Of a stretch of 64,000 nucleotides of DNA, positions 22,901 to 35,600 are shown piece after piece; position 1 is the stretch's first letter, and each line of letters opens with the position of its first letter. A program made the translations under genes and the position numbers. The DNA is from Diphasiastrum complanatum (lineage: Eukaryota; Streptophyta; Lycopodiopsida; Lycopodiales; Lycopodiaceae). Below the pieces are notes generated by a model. That model had not been told where the DNA came from. It saw only the letters and a list, made by a program, of their open reading frames with translations, and did not search any database. The stretch covers positions 27,698,315-27,762,314 of the forward strand of contig CM055103.1 of assembly GCA_029204225.1 (NCBI GenBank), written 5' to 3'.

Positions 22901-25900
22901 CCTCTGCAATGCCAGCTGACCCTTCAGCTTTGGGCCGCATGACCTAGTATGCATGGGAAAGTTGGTAACCAGTCAGTAAGAGTTATGGTTGATGATGGGG
23001 CAACCCATAATTTCATCAACTACACCCTAGTTAAAAAGCTTAAACTACCAGAAGTACCTAGTCAGCATAGGTACATAGTTTCATTAGCTAAGGGTGAAGA
23101 TAAAAAAATATGGGAAACTATGGTAAGTAAGTTGAATCTTGGTATTCAGGGGTACCAAGATGAAATAAACTTTCAGATAATGCACCTGGATCGTACAGAT
23201 ATTGTTCTCGGGAGAGATTGGCTCTACAGTTTAGGACATTCCCTCAACAGAAACTATCAGGAGAACACTCTCAGCTTTCAGCATAAAGGCCGAGAGATCC
23301 AGTTGCATGGGGAGCATGATGTTCCCAACAGTCCTATGGTCTGCAGTTCAAAGCTCTGTTAGCTAATCGGAGACGAAGACCATCAGGTATTCTTATGTGA
23401 CTTTCAGTTTATTCCTGAAGTTTCTATTTCCAGTTCTATTCAGCAGAAAATCAGTAAATTAGAAACTTTATTGTCTAGATTTAAAGATGTTTTTCCTGAA
23501 GATTTGCCACATGGTTTACCACCTAGCAGAGAGGTAGATCATGTAATAAACCTAGTACCAGGTACAGCACCTGTTTCTAAACCTCCGTATCGGGTCAGCC
23601 GAACAGAGGATGAAGAAATAACTAGGCAGTTAACAGATTATCTTGGGAAAGGCCAAATTCAGACCAGTAGTTCACCATGGGCCTCACCAGTCCTATTGGT
23701 GAAAAAGAAAGAGGGGTCTATGCGTCTTTGCGTAGATTACAGAGCCCTCAATAAAGTCACAATTAAGAATAAATACTCTATGCCTCGGGCAGACGAGTTG
23801 TCTGACCAACTCGACGGGGCTAAGTTTTTCAGCAAAATAGACCTCAAATCGGGATATCATCAAGTCCGTATAAAATCGAAAGATGTCTCGAAAACAGCTT
23901 TTAGGACTCGTCACTGTCATTATGAGTTTAATGTGATGCCATTTGGGCTCACAAATGCTCTAGCTACCTTTATGACCTTGATGAACAGTGTCCTCAGACC
24001 ATACTTGGGTAAGTTTGTAGTCGTATTTTTAGATGACATCCTCGTCTACAGCAAAACGAGGAAGGAGCATCTAAAACACCTCAGAAAGGTGTTTCGACTG
24101 CTCAGAAAGCATAAGCTTTATGCTAAACAATCCAAGTGTGAATTCTTCGTTGAAGAAGTAGCATATTTGGGTCACATTATCTCTTCAGATGGGATTAAGA
24201 TGGACCCAAATAAGGTTAAAGCCATACTCAGTTGGCTGAGACCTCAGAATATTTTGGAACTTCAGATCTTTCTTGGTTTGGCGGGATATTACAGACGATT
24301 TGTCAAGGAATATGCTCAGATAGCAGTTCCTATGACAAATCTTCTTAAGGGGAAGGGAAAGGAGTTCATTTGGGAGTCCGCACAGCAGGAGAGCTTTGAT
24401 GCTCTCAAAACAGCCTTAGCTACAACACCAGTTTTAAAAGTCGTCGACCCCAATCAACTATTTGTGGTCGAAACAAATGCTAGCGACTTTGCAGTAGGTG
24501 TTGTGCTAACTCAGAGTGGACGACCAGTTGCGTTCAAGAGTAAAAAACTCGAGCCAGCTCAGACTAGGTACAGTGCCTATGAAAAGGAACTCTTTTTCTA
24601 TAGTCCATGCCCTTAAGACTCGGAGGCATTATTTGTATGGTGCCAACTTTGAGGTCCTGACAAACCATGAGAGTCTCAGATACCTTTGCAATCAACTTGA
24701 GCTTAGAGGTCGGAAAGCTCGTTGGGCAGAGTTGATGCAAGAGTTTGACATGTCTATCAGATATAGACGTGGAAAATTCAATACAGTAGCAGATGCCCTT
24801 AGCAGAATGCCTATGATAAACGAGCTGAGTTTTACTCAGATTCGTAATGAGTTACTCGAGTCCTTGAGAGGGAAATGCCAGCATGATGCATTCTTCTCTA
24901 CTATCTGGAACTCAGTCCAGAGCAGACAGTTACAGACTCCAGAACCAGTTCCCGGGGCTGGTGCCAGTTCATCCAAGAATACGGCAGCTTCCGTTGAGGA
25001 TGATGATTGATGAGTCCGAGTATACGTTGTCAGATGACATTGAGGATTCTGAGCCTGTATTACCCAAGCAAACCCAAGTGGTTGAGGGCCAGTTGACTCA
25101 AGGATTCAAATGGAAACAGTATTTCATTCAGGATAAGTACTTGCTCTATAGAGATAGAGTATGTGTCCCCAATTCAGAGGATTATAGGCAGCAGGTCCTA
25201 TATGAATGTCATGACAATCCTAGTGCGGGACACCCAGGCATACAGAAGACCTATGAGCTTCTTCGTAGGCAATTTTTCTGGCCTAGTATGAAAAAGGACG
25301 TCCACCAGTATGTAACTAGTTGCCATAAATGTCAAGTAAACAAACCAGAGCGTTTAAAGGCAGGAGGGTTGTTGCATCCCTTAGAAATACCAGCTGGTAA
25401 ATGGGAGAGTATCTCCATAGATTTTATAGTAGGCCTGCCTAAAACCCAAAAGGGTAATGACGCTATATGGGTCACAGTTGACCGTCTGACCAAAATGGCT
25501 CATTTGATTCCGACCAAAACAACCGTTAGAGCTCGAAAGTTAGCGAGGTTGTTTGTAGACGGTTGTACGGTCTACCTTACGGCATAGTCAGCGACCGGGA
25601 CAGTAAAATTACTGGAAATTTTTGGAGGGCAGTATTCCATCATCTCCATACTAAACTTAATATGAGTACCACAGACTATCCACAGATGGACGGTCAAACA
25701 GAGAGGGTAAATCAGGTGCTGGAGGATATGCTTCGTGCATACGTCGGCAAGAAGCAGACTAATTGGGAGGAGTATCTCTCGATATTAGAGTTTGCTTACA
25801 ACAGTACCAAACATTCAGCTACGGGATACAGCCCATTTATGCTGATGTACGGTTTTCAGCCACGCTCACACAGCTGTAGGGTTTAAACAAGAAAAAGTTG

Positions 25901-27872
25901 AAGCAGCCAGAAACATTTTAGAGGACCTAAACCAGATGATAGAACATGCTAAGCATAGCATTAGGCAGTCCCAGGATCGAGCTAGGCATTATGCAGATCC
26001 ACACAGACGAGATGTGCAGTTCTTCACTGGTGAGAAAGTCTACTTGAGAGTCCCAGTCGACTCTAAAACCCTCAAATTAGGAGTGTGTGCTAAGTTGTCT
26101 CCAAGGTATTGTGGTCCCTTTACCATCAGTAGGAGACTAGGCGAGGTCACCTATGAACTAGAACTCCCACACAGCAGTAAGGTTTTTCCAGTCTTTCATG
26201 TAAGTCAGTTACGAAAAGCCTTAACCAGATCAGACAATCTGGTAGGGGACAGTGTTCTAGTTCTCCCATTGGATTCTCAGCAACCTCCACATGAACCAGA
26301 GGAGATTCTTGATAGTAGAGAGACGCAGACTCGTCATACTCTATACCGAGAATATCTGGTTAAGTGGAATGATCAGCCTGTTGAGAATGCCACTTGGGAA
26401 AGAGGCAGCGTCCTTCGCAAGATTTTTCCAGACTTTGTCTTAGAGGACCAAGACGGTTCTTAAGGGGGAGGGAGTGTTACAAGCTCGTAACCGGTGCCGA
26501 ACCCTAGGGAACACAGATAGGTCAGATACCACAGTCAGGGTCGTGTCCAGCGTACATGACCAACAAGGCAAGACAGTGTGAGTAGTGTGCCCCAGCACGG
26601 TCCATAGCCATGGCGGGCCTAACACAGCCTAGGGACCTCGTCAGCAGGATAGGGCCCCCAGTTGGGTCCCGACGTGCAGTCGGCCACGTCAGTGCCACGT
26701 GGCCAACACTTGGCAGTTGCATGCTACTAGTCCTCACACTGGGCTAGGAGGGGCTTACTCTATATCAGGGAGTAGGCAAGGTTGGGTGGATCAGTTAGTG
26801 TTTGCCCTACTGCGGTGTTAGGATCTATTACAATCCCTCACCTTCGTCTGTCTGTATAACCTGCTCAAGCTCGTCTATATATAAACCAAAGAGTGTAGGA
26901 GAGAGAGGACATCCTTGCTTAACCCCAATGGTACTCTCTATCTCTGGTGATACAACTCCTGATACTCGGATACGACCAATAACTCGTCTGTACAATGCCA
27001 CAACTGCCTGTATGATATTCTCTTGGAGGCCACGGTCCCGAAGTCTCTGTATCAGTAGATGACAAGGCACAGAGTCAAAGGCCTTGCAGAAATCCACAAA
27101 GCAACAATATACACGCTCTCTCCTGGCCTTAGCTTCCTCAATGATGGATCTCAGGGTGAAAATATGATCTGATGTGGTATATCCTGGTCTGAAACCTGCC
27201 TGACCTATGGCATGCGGTGCTCGGGTATCCATCTCTGTACTGATCTCTGACTGAAGAATAGAACCATAAACCTTGGCAAAGTGGTGACTGATCATGATGG
27301 TACGATAGTTGTCGGCTTTCATGGGATCACCGCCTTTATGGATAGGATGGATAAGGTTTGTGGACCAGGGTGAGGGGAAACCAGATGTGATAGAGCGCTT
27401 AAAGAGGAGAGAGAGGAAGGGTGAGAGAATGTCAGCAGCTTGCTTCAAAAGTTCAACTTCTAGATCATCAATATCCTTGGCCTTATGTAGATTTAATCGA
27501 TCAATGGCCTCTTCTACTATGGCTGGAGAGAATATATCAGAAGTACATGTGTAGGGATGTGTAGGAAGTGGAGGGGTGTCAGGAACAGTGTACAACGATG
27601 TGGCATAGGTTACCCATGTGCTAAGATCTGTGATCTGGGGTGGAGGTGCCCGTGAGAGGAATTTTTGGCAAAATGATCGCGACGAGGAGCTAAAGAGAAG
27701 GTCCATCATCTTCTTTCCCTGGCCGATTTCGTTAAGTAATTTTCTTTTTTCGGGTGGTTCTACGGTATACAGGGGATAAGTCCTTTACCATATGGGGAAA
27801 GTGGCAGCGTGCGTAAATCAAGTCCAGATGAAGTTGGTTACACTCGTGGTCATACCAGGGGTTGTGTGGTCG

Positions 27873-27932
<60 letters not shown>

Positions 27933-30900
27933 AGACCGCACTTAGTTCCTCTTGACAAAGCAAGACTAAAGCTCTTTAAAGCCTTTATTCATAATCCAAC
28001 AAGGTAAAGTACAGCTGAAAAGTAAAATACAGTACTAAAAAGCACCATAAAGCATAACCACTTTCAAGACGTCCAACTGATACCTACCACCATCCCACAA
28101 AAGAACCGCTCAAGTTAGTTCGGTGAGGAAGACAGGTGTCATAGCTGAACGACAGTTGTTATTCATGTCCAAAAGAAGTTATACTACTTAATAGCTTTGA
28201 ATAGCGATTTAAAACATAGTTTAGTCTTCCCATACAGACGATATTTTAGCGATAGGCCAAGCCGCCATATCACCGTATCAGGGCGAGTGCCATACTGATC
28301 AGCTTACGGTCAGTTGGTCCGTATCAGTTCATTTTAATTAAAGAAGAGCATGAAAAGTTTAAACCGTTCGGAGTTTTACTTAGCCAAAAGACCTGGTGTG
28401 AACACGTGTGCTTATATCAGAGCAGATCCATGCTATACTGACCCAAGTGACCCTTACAGCGTAAGGTCTGTCATGCACTGCTGTCCATACTCCTGAGCAT
28501 ATCCATGCTTTCCAGTTCTATCTCACCAAAAGTCTAAAGTAACACTAACAGAAGTAAGGTGAAGTGTTGCCATGAATGTTATATCAGAATGACATAACAT
28601 CCACGTTATCAGGACACTGTACAGGAAAGATGTGATTAATACAAAGTAAGAGACTGCCAATGTTTATACTGGGTAGTAGGGCAGATCCGTGCCATTCTAC
28701 TCCCTTAGTATAAACTATGATTCTTACGCATATCCATGCTGTCTAAGATCATATTATTGGAGTCCTTACTATTACTTTTGGTGACAAATTCTTATTTCAA
28801 GGTATTTTAGTTTGATTCGAGTGTGGTCTTATGTCGTTTCTTACTTTTGAACAAGGAAAATAGAGAAGCGGAAAGAAAAAGTGAATTTGTGTAGAGTAAT
28901 GGTATATCATAGCCTTTATGGAACCGAAACTACCATACTTACCGAAGTTGTGAAGAGTTTATTTAAACTCGGAAAGCGTACCTGAATGGTTGTAGACGTA
29001 GCTTCTTGTGAGGTAGCCATAGTAGTTTTTAAGCGAATGAGTTCTTACTCATTTAGATCATAAGCAAGCCAAGAAACCGTGGAGTGAGCATATTGCTATG
29101 AAGAGTTATGTAGAAAGCACTTACAAGCTCCTGACTATGTTAGTTAGCTTGCATTGCAGAGATCCAGTTGGTTGCATACCTTGTAATAGCAAGTAGTCGG
29201 TTCAAGAATGAACCAAGTAATATTCTGACGAAGCCGGAGCAGTATAATGAAGCTACAGCATGAGATATCATTAGCTTCATACTATGAGATCAAAAGATCT
29301 ATGAACACTTTTAAATGCAGCGATCTGTCCATCGTTGGTCAGCGCCCATTCTATTCACAAAAAGTGTATGTAGTATGTGCATAAGTGAAGCAACCCTCCA
29401 TCGCTGCCCTCTAAGCCATAAAGAGCAAGTTATTGCTTGGAAACATCGTAATTATATCATTGTTATCACCTGCGTTTCTAGGAGATTATCACATAACCAA
29501 AACTGTCCATCGCTGCCTATTGAGGCAGGATGGACGGTTTCAAGAATCAAAAAGTGTCATTGCTGTCCACATTTTTGACTTGACTAAGAATCAAAACACA
29601 TTGTATTAGGGTTTAGAGATGTAGGTATTTCCTCGGTGATACGAGAGTTGAACCCTAGAAACATTTTATTAGGGTGTAGACCAATTTAGGGTTTAGAGCA
29701 ATCATAATTCTCCGATTACACAAGGGTGGACTATGAGAAAAACTACTTTTGGATGTAGAACAGTTTGGAAGTAAGAGGCATTACTACTCAAAAGTGTATG
29801 AATTGCACAAAAAAAGATTTGGCATAAAGAGGGGATTGCTACTCAAAGTGCATCAATTGCAAAAATTGATATTCAGCATGAAGAGGGAATTACAACTCAA
29901 AAGTGCATGAATTGCACAAACAAGAGAATTGGCCTAAAGAGGGCATTACTACTCAAAAGTGCATGAATTGTAGAAAAAAGCAATTTAGCATAAAGAGGGC
30001 AATACTGCTCAAAAGTGCATGAATTGCAGAAGAATGCAATTTAGCAGAAAGAGAACAATACTGCTCAACAGTGCATGAATTGTAGAACAAATAAATTTAG
30101 CAGAAAGAGGCCATTACCATTACTGCTCAAAAGCATGAATCACAACAAAAAAAAAAATTGGAAGAATACAACTGTAATTGGCAAGAAATGTGAAGTAAAC
30201 TTCAGAATCCTGAAGAATATCAACCAATATATTATTGGTTCTCCGATTCTCTCCTCTCTCTTTGTCTCGCTCTCCGATTCTCTCTCAAAGCCCGTCAACT
30301 ACTCGATAGCCAGTGCAAAAGTCTGATTAAACAACTCGAATCCGTCAGAATTGATTTTGTGAGCACTACAGATAGCACCAGATCATATCTGAACGTGAGA
30401 TTCAGAGCAGAATTCTAGACAATGGTTAATTGATTGGAGTAGCAGGGCACAATAAAGAAATAATCTGTAGTTGGACTGTGCACTGTTCCAAATCTGGAGA
30501 ATTCATATCTTTATGACATTTGAGACCAACCGGAAATGAATGTGTATCCGCAGCAAGAACTATTTTGCTTCCTGTAGTCTTGACCTTATCAGCAGTAACT
30601 ACAATCGACTACTACAAATTAACAAAATCAAGTCAAATTGCCTGGAAAATATTGCCAAGACACTGTAATCTAACATAGTTGCGAACACGATCATTTCCTC
30701 GGGATGCTACAACTATTCATCTACATCGAAGTGATTAGGAGGTTAAAGCTATTGATATCCAGTGTATCTATACCGAGGCTCTCCTAAATTGCAAGAAACT
30801 AAAACTAAACGAAGAATATGTCACAAGAGTGATGCTTACAAAGCAGATCCATGCGACATGTATATCTCAAAGCTCACGAATCATATATCCCCACAATTAA

Positions 30901-30982
30901 CAGAACAGGAGGTCCTAAATCGTGCTTTGTTAAATCGTCTGTGTAAATTATGTCATCTATTTGACTAATTCTGCTTAGGATG

Positions 30983-31051
<69 letters not shown>

Positions 31052-32644
31052 GGACAATGGGAACAATATTTTCACCATGCATCATGTTTTATTCATGTAA
31101 GTACAAATTTACATTAAGTAATAGCAGTCAATTTGTTGTCAGTTCTCGCTCTTTTCCAAAGAATTGTCATTAGAGCTGAGTAAAAAGCAGCGTTCACACT
31201 GTTTAAATAGTAACACAGATCACTGTCTGAATATTAACACACATCAATCTAGATAATAACATATATCACTGTGTAGATAATAAAGTCAATGAAAGTAAAA
31301 AAGGTCCAAGGATCAAAAGCTGAACATGCAGGTCCGATATGTTGAGAACATAAGATCCAACCCACGTTTTAGTTTAGTCTTAAGTATACCTTTGAAAAGC
31401 TCAACTATGAGCCCACTTTAAGGTTAGTAAAGGGGTAGAGTTAGGGTTAAGATTAGGGTTTAGAGTATTAATTATGAAATAGGGTATCAAGTATGGGTTA
31501 GGGTTAGGGTTAGTGGTAATATTAGGTTTTAGAGTGTAGGCTTTAAAATTTAGGGTTAGGGTTTAAGATTAGGGTTACAATTAGGGTGAGGCTTAGGATT
31601 AGTGTTAGGGTTTAGATATCTGAGACTAAGCCCTTCCCCTAACCCTAATTTAGAACGCCCCGCCCTATAACTATCGTATGAGCATTCATGGAATTCTATT
31701 GCACATCAACTTTGGGGAGCACATTAAACATTAGGCCTCTTTATGAGTTGAAGCAACATTTGGCTTAAGTGGAAAGGTAATGAATGTTTTTAGGCACAAC
31801 TAGCCAAGGCTAGGGCTTTGTCAGTATGTACTGTAAGAAGTGCAGATGTGCCCCTACGTAGGGATGGTACATTGACTTCAGACAACAATGTACGACCACC
31901 TAGGAGTGGTGTAGTAGAGCATATCGGGAGTAGTGAAACAATTGTGGATGTAAGTGTGACTCCTCAAAGTGAAGATCCGTTGACATCGGATGTCATTGTG
32001 CAATCGCCTCATCTTCTTGCCGTAAACCGTTTAGGAAGTAGTGAATTGCCATCGGAGTGTAGGAGTCCCTCAATGGAGTTTACAGGCACGTGGAGACAAA
32101 CCCACAACACCAAACGAGGTTCTAAAGTGTCCAGTATTCATTGAGAAATGTGCGCTCGAGCCAGAAACCTTGAAAGTAGTATATGGAAGTTAGGTCTGTC
32201 GGACCAGAAACTGGTCAAATCCAGTTGAACTTTTGGAAAGACTCGAATTTTTGGAAGACTCGAATTTTTCCAATGGATCGAATTTTTCCAAAGACCCGAA
32301 TTTTTTCAATGACTCAAATTTTTCCGATGGATCGAACTGTCAACTCGAATTTTTCCGAAGGATCGAAGGACCCTTTGTACTGTCAAGTCGAATTTTTCAA
32401 AAGGCTCAAATTTTTCCGAAGGCTCAAATTTTCCAAAGACTCGATGTTTTCGAAAGACTCGATTTTTTTCAAAAGACTCAAATTTTTCCAAAGGCTCGAA
32501 TTTTTCCAAGAACTCGATTTTTCCAAAGACTCGAAAGTTAGATATTTGAGATGCGAGATGTGCGAGATCGGCCATCATCCAAATCATCGGCCGCCACTAG
32601 ATCGGCCTCCATTGCCCGTCAACGACGGGCACTCTTTACTAGTG

Positions 32645-32694
<50 letters not shown>

Positions 32695-35600
32695 TTAGCA
32701 TAGTGTGCCTGCCGATGGGGGGCGGCCGATGGTGCGTGTGTATAAGTATATGTATGTGTGTTTTTGTATATGTTTATGTCTATATGTATGTATATGTTTA
32801 TGTGTATGTGTATGTGTATGTATATGTGTGTGTATCTATACGTATATATGTATGTATGTCACAAGCCAGTCTCTCCAAGCTCGTGGATCCTAGAAGCCGG
32901 TGTGTAGAATGAACGTCCCAACCATAGGCACCCCCTCCTTGAGTCCTTCTACCTGCTATTCCCGTCAACTGGCACTTGGCATCCACCTGTGGGTGATCAA
33001 TCCACTTGGCATGCCTGGCCCTTGTGACCTGTGAATACTGAGTGAACCACCCCTGTGCCCCGCCAAAGACCTATGACCCTCTTGGTCACCCCGACTACTT
33101 GCCGGCTAGCATCTCGTCACTAGCTAGGGTCCCGACGGTCAAGACACACCGCATCTCTGACAGCTTGTTAGGCGGCCACACCGGGTCACTGCTCATGACG
33201 CATCGGTCCCAACTTGGAACAGATGTCCTCGTCGGTCACCGACCCTTGCCAACACTAGGCCTCATGCCCTTTGGTAACCGGCCGTGCCGAGATCATGATA
33301 GAGCCATACCTGGGCTCTAACAATCCTTCCCTCCTCTGGCAAGTCATCGATCCTCGATGACAAACTCTGGGTAAGACTTCTGCAACGCCTGTCGCGTCTC
33401 CCAGGTAGCATCTGACAACGGATGCCCTTTCCAAGTTACTAGATACTCTTGAGGAGACGATTCCGCAATCGTCGCTCCCTTCGATCTAGGATTCTGTCTG
33501 GCTCATAACCAATTGTGGCCAGAAATAATGCCTTCTTAAAAGCTCACTAGTCTTATCAATACCAGGGTGCCCTGCGCAGGGACTATCATGGCATTCATGA
33601 AGTATCTTATGAAGAAGATCCTTCACGTCTGGCACAAAAACTTTTCCATTTCTCAATAACATACCATCCTTCACGGTGTACGTTAGATATGTACTGGTGT
33701 GTGCCTCTACGGAAGCGACAGCCTCGACTGACTCTTCCATTTGGTCGACTACCTTGCGCGCATTAGGCCACACACGATGACAATGTCAGTCCTTTTCTTG
33801 AGCCTTCTTAATCTCCTCCATGAGACCGCTGTCAACCACAGTATAGCTCATCTGATGCAGTATACGAGATAGTGCATCAGCGACCACATTTTCCTTCCCT
33901 CTTCGGAAGCGAATTTCCAAGTGAAATTCCTGCATCAGCTCAGCCCACCGAGCTTGGCGGCCTTTCAAATCTGGCTGAGTGCAAAAATACTTTAAAGTAT
34001 GATGATCTGTGTACACATAAAACTCAGCGCCATATAAATAATGTCTCCACACCTTGAGTGCATGTATAATCGCATACAGCTCTTGCTCGTGTGTAGGATA
34101 ACTCTGTTGAGCTGGTGTCAACTTCTTACTCTCAAAGGCTAGCACTTTCTTGGCTTTCGTCCTTGGTTTACTGGTCTACCCTCTTGGCTCAACACTGCAC
34201 CTACGGCAATGCCACTTGCATCCGTCTCTGGGTCAAAAGGTTTCTGGGTATCCACAATCTTGAAGACTGGAGCCGTGGCTACAGACTCCTTCAAGTTCTC
34301 AAAACGCTGCTGAGCTTCAGCATCCCATCGAACCACAATGTTGTTTTTTCTTAATTGGTCCGTTAAAGGAGCAACTATCCAGGAATCATTCCTAACAAAC
34401 CGTCGGTAGAACTTACGAAAGCCTAAGAAAAACTGTAATTGGCGTATATCGGCAGGCCTCAGCCACTTCTTAACCACACAGCCACCTTGGCTGGGTCAAC
34501 CGAAATACCCTCAGCTGTCACTACGTGACCCAAATACTCGACACGAGTTTTACACATCTGTCTTCTGAGCATTAGCATACAAGACAGAAGCTTGTAACTT
34601 GCCAAATACGGTCTTGAGATGAACCTCATGCTCCTTGACCGCTTTACTAAAAACCAATATATCGTCAATAAAATTGACGACAAACTTGCCCATATAGTCT
34701 CGCAAATCGTTCATGAGCATCATATTTTGGGAAAAATAGCTTATTGCTGAAATTTTTTTAGGGGATCAATGGTCAAACCAGCGTTTTGCCTCTCAGAAGT
34801 GCAGTAGATGAGGCACAAACAGATCTTATTTTCAGTAGCTATCCGGTTGTCATTTGCTCTGGTTTTCAGTAAATGTTAATGCTACAGTTTGGACTATCAA
34901 CTGTATGGATGATGATCACTTTTGCAATTGGTTCACTGGAGATGTGAGTGCAATGTACATACAGTTGGGGGCATAAATATTGGGCCCTTCTCGGCACGCA
35001 TTTGGACCCCATTTTTATCTACAGGGGACGGTGGCATTTTTATCTACAGTGTCTATATAGCAGGAAGCTCTAGGGGGTTCGGGGGACAGTAGCCCCTCGG
35101 GAAACGGGGGGTTCGGGGGGGCGGTAACCCCCCGGTGGGGGGTTTGGGGGGCAACGCCCCCCAATGGCGGGCTCCGGGGGTTGCCGGTAGACCCCGGCCC
35201 TGACGGTAAGGCCTCTTCATGATTTGGCCTTCCAACTCCACGAGTGAAAACACACTTTTTGGTGTTTCACACCCGAAACAGTCGGCAAACTACACAATCA
35301 TAATCCCCTCGATCAGGTTTATCGATGGTTGTTTGAAATCATAGTATGTATGTTCTTGAAATATTACATCCCTAGAGACAAATACTACATTGGTGGATGG
35401 ATCATAAACTTTATAAGCTTTATGTTCATCAGGATAGCCAATGAAAATACATTCTCTGAGCAGACATGAAGTTTTCGCTTTTCTATGAATCATGTTATAT
35501 GGCCTTTTTTATTCCGTCGAGTAACGTTTCTCCGGCCATTAGAAAGGTAGCGTTTAACTCTTCACTACTATGCTCATCATCATTTAAGAAGTCGGATCTT

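Larger units (their letters stand above)
20624..26832 (+). mobile_element. Ty3/gypsy chromovirus-2, full length (6209 bp), nested in LINE-3
   Basis: LTRs 20624-20981 and 26475-26832 are both 358 bp and differ at about 9 positions by eye. The exact duplication ATCCC brackets the element. It has primer site, leader, gag with zinc knuckle, protease, RT, RNase H, integrase and chromodomain, the most complete copy here. Gag, protease and the front of pol are in one frame from 21785, broken by several stops; later parts carry frameshifts. It is the same family as chromovirus-1. Confidence 0.96.
18937..27876 (-). mobile_element. Non-LTR retrotransposon LINE-3, split by chromovirus-2
   Basis: The LINE runs minus from about 27876 to 18937. 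Its RT is cut at 20618/26838 by chromovirus-2. Leaving out that element and one copy of its ATCCC duplication restores the RT frame. The 5' end lacks ORF1 and endonuclease: it begins within the linker after the endonuclease ([11 protein letters not shown]) next to a GA tract. It is the best preserved LINE of the three in RT. It lies in the sense direction in intron 1 of the TBC gene. Confidence 0.88.

Noticed and set aside
29773-30145. CRISPR-like array
   Set aside because: The repeats are directly adjacent, drifted units of 54-56 bp without unique spacers, in a plant nuclear context.
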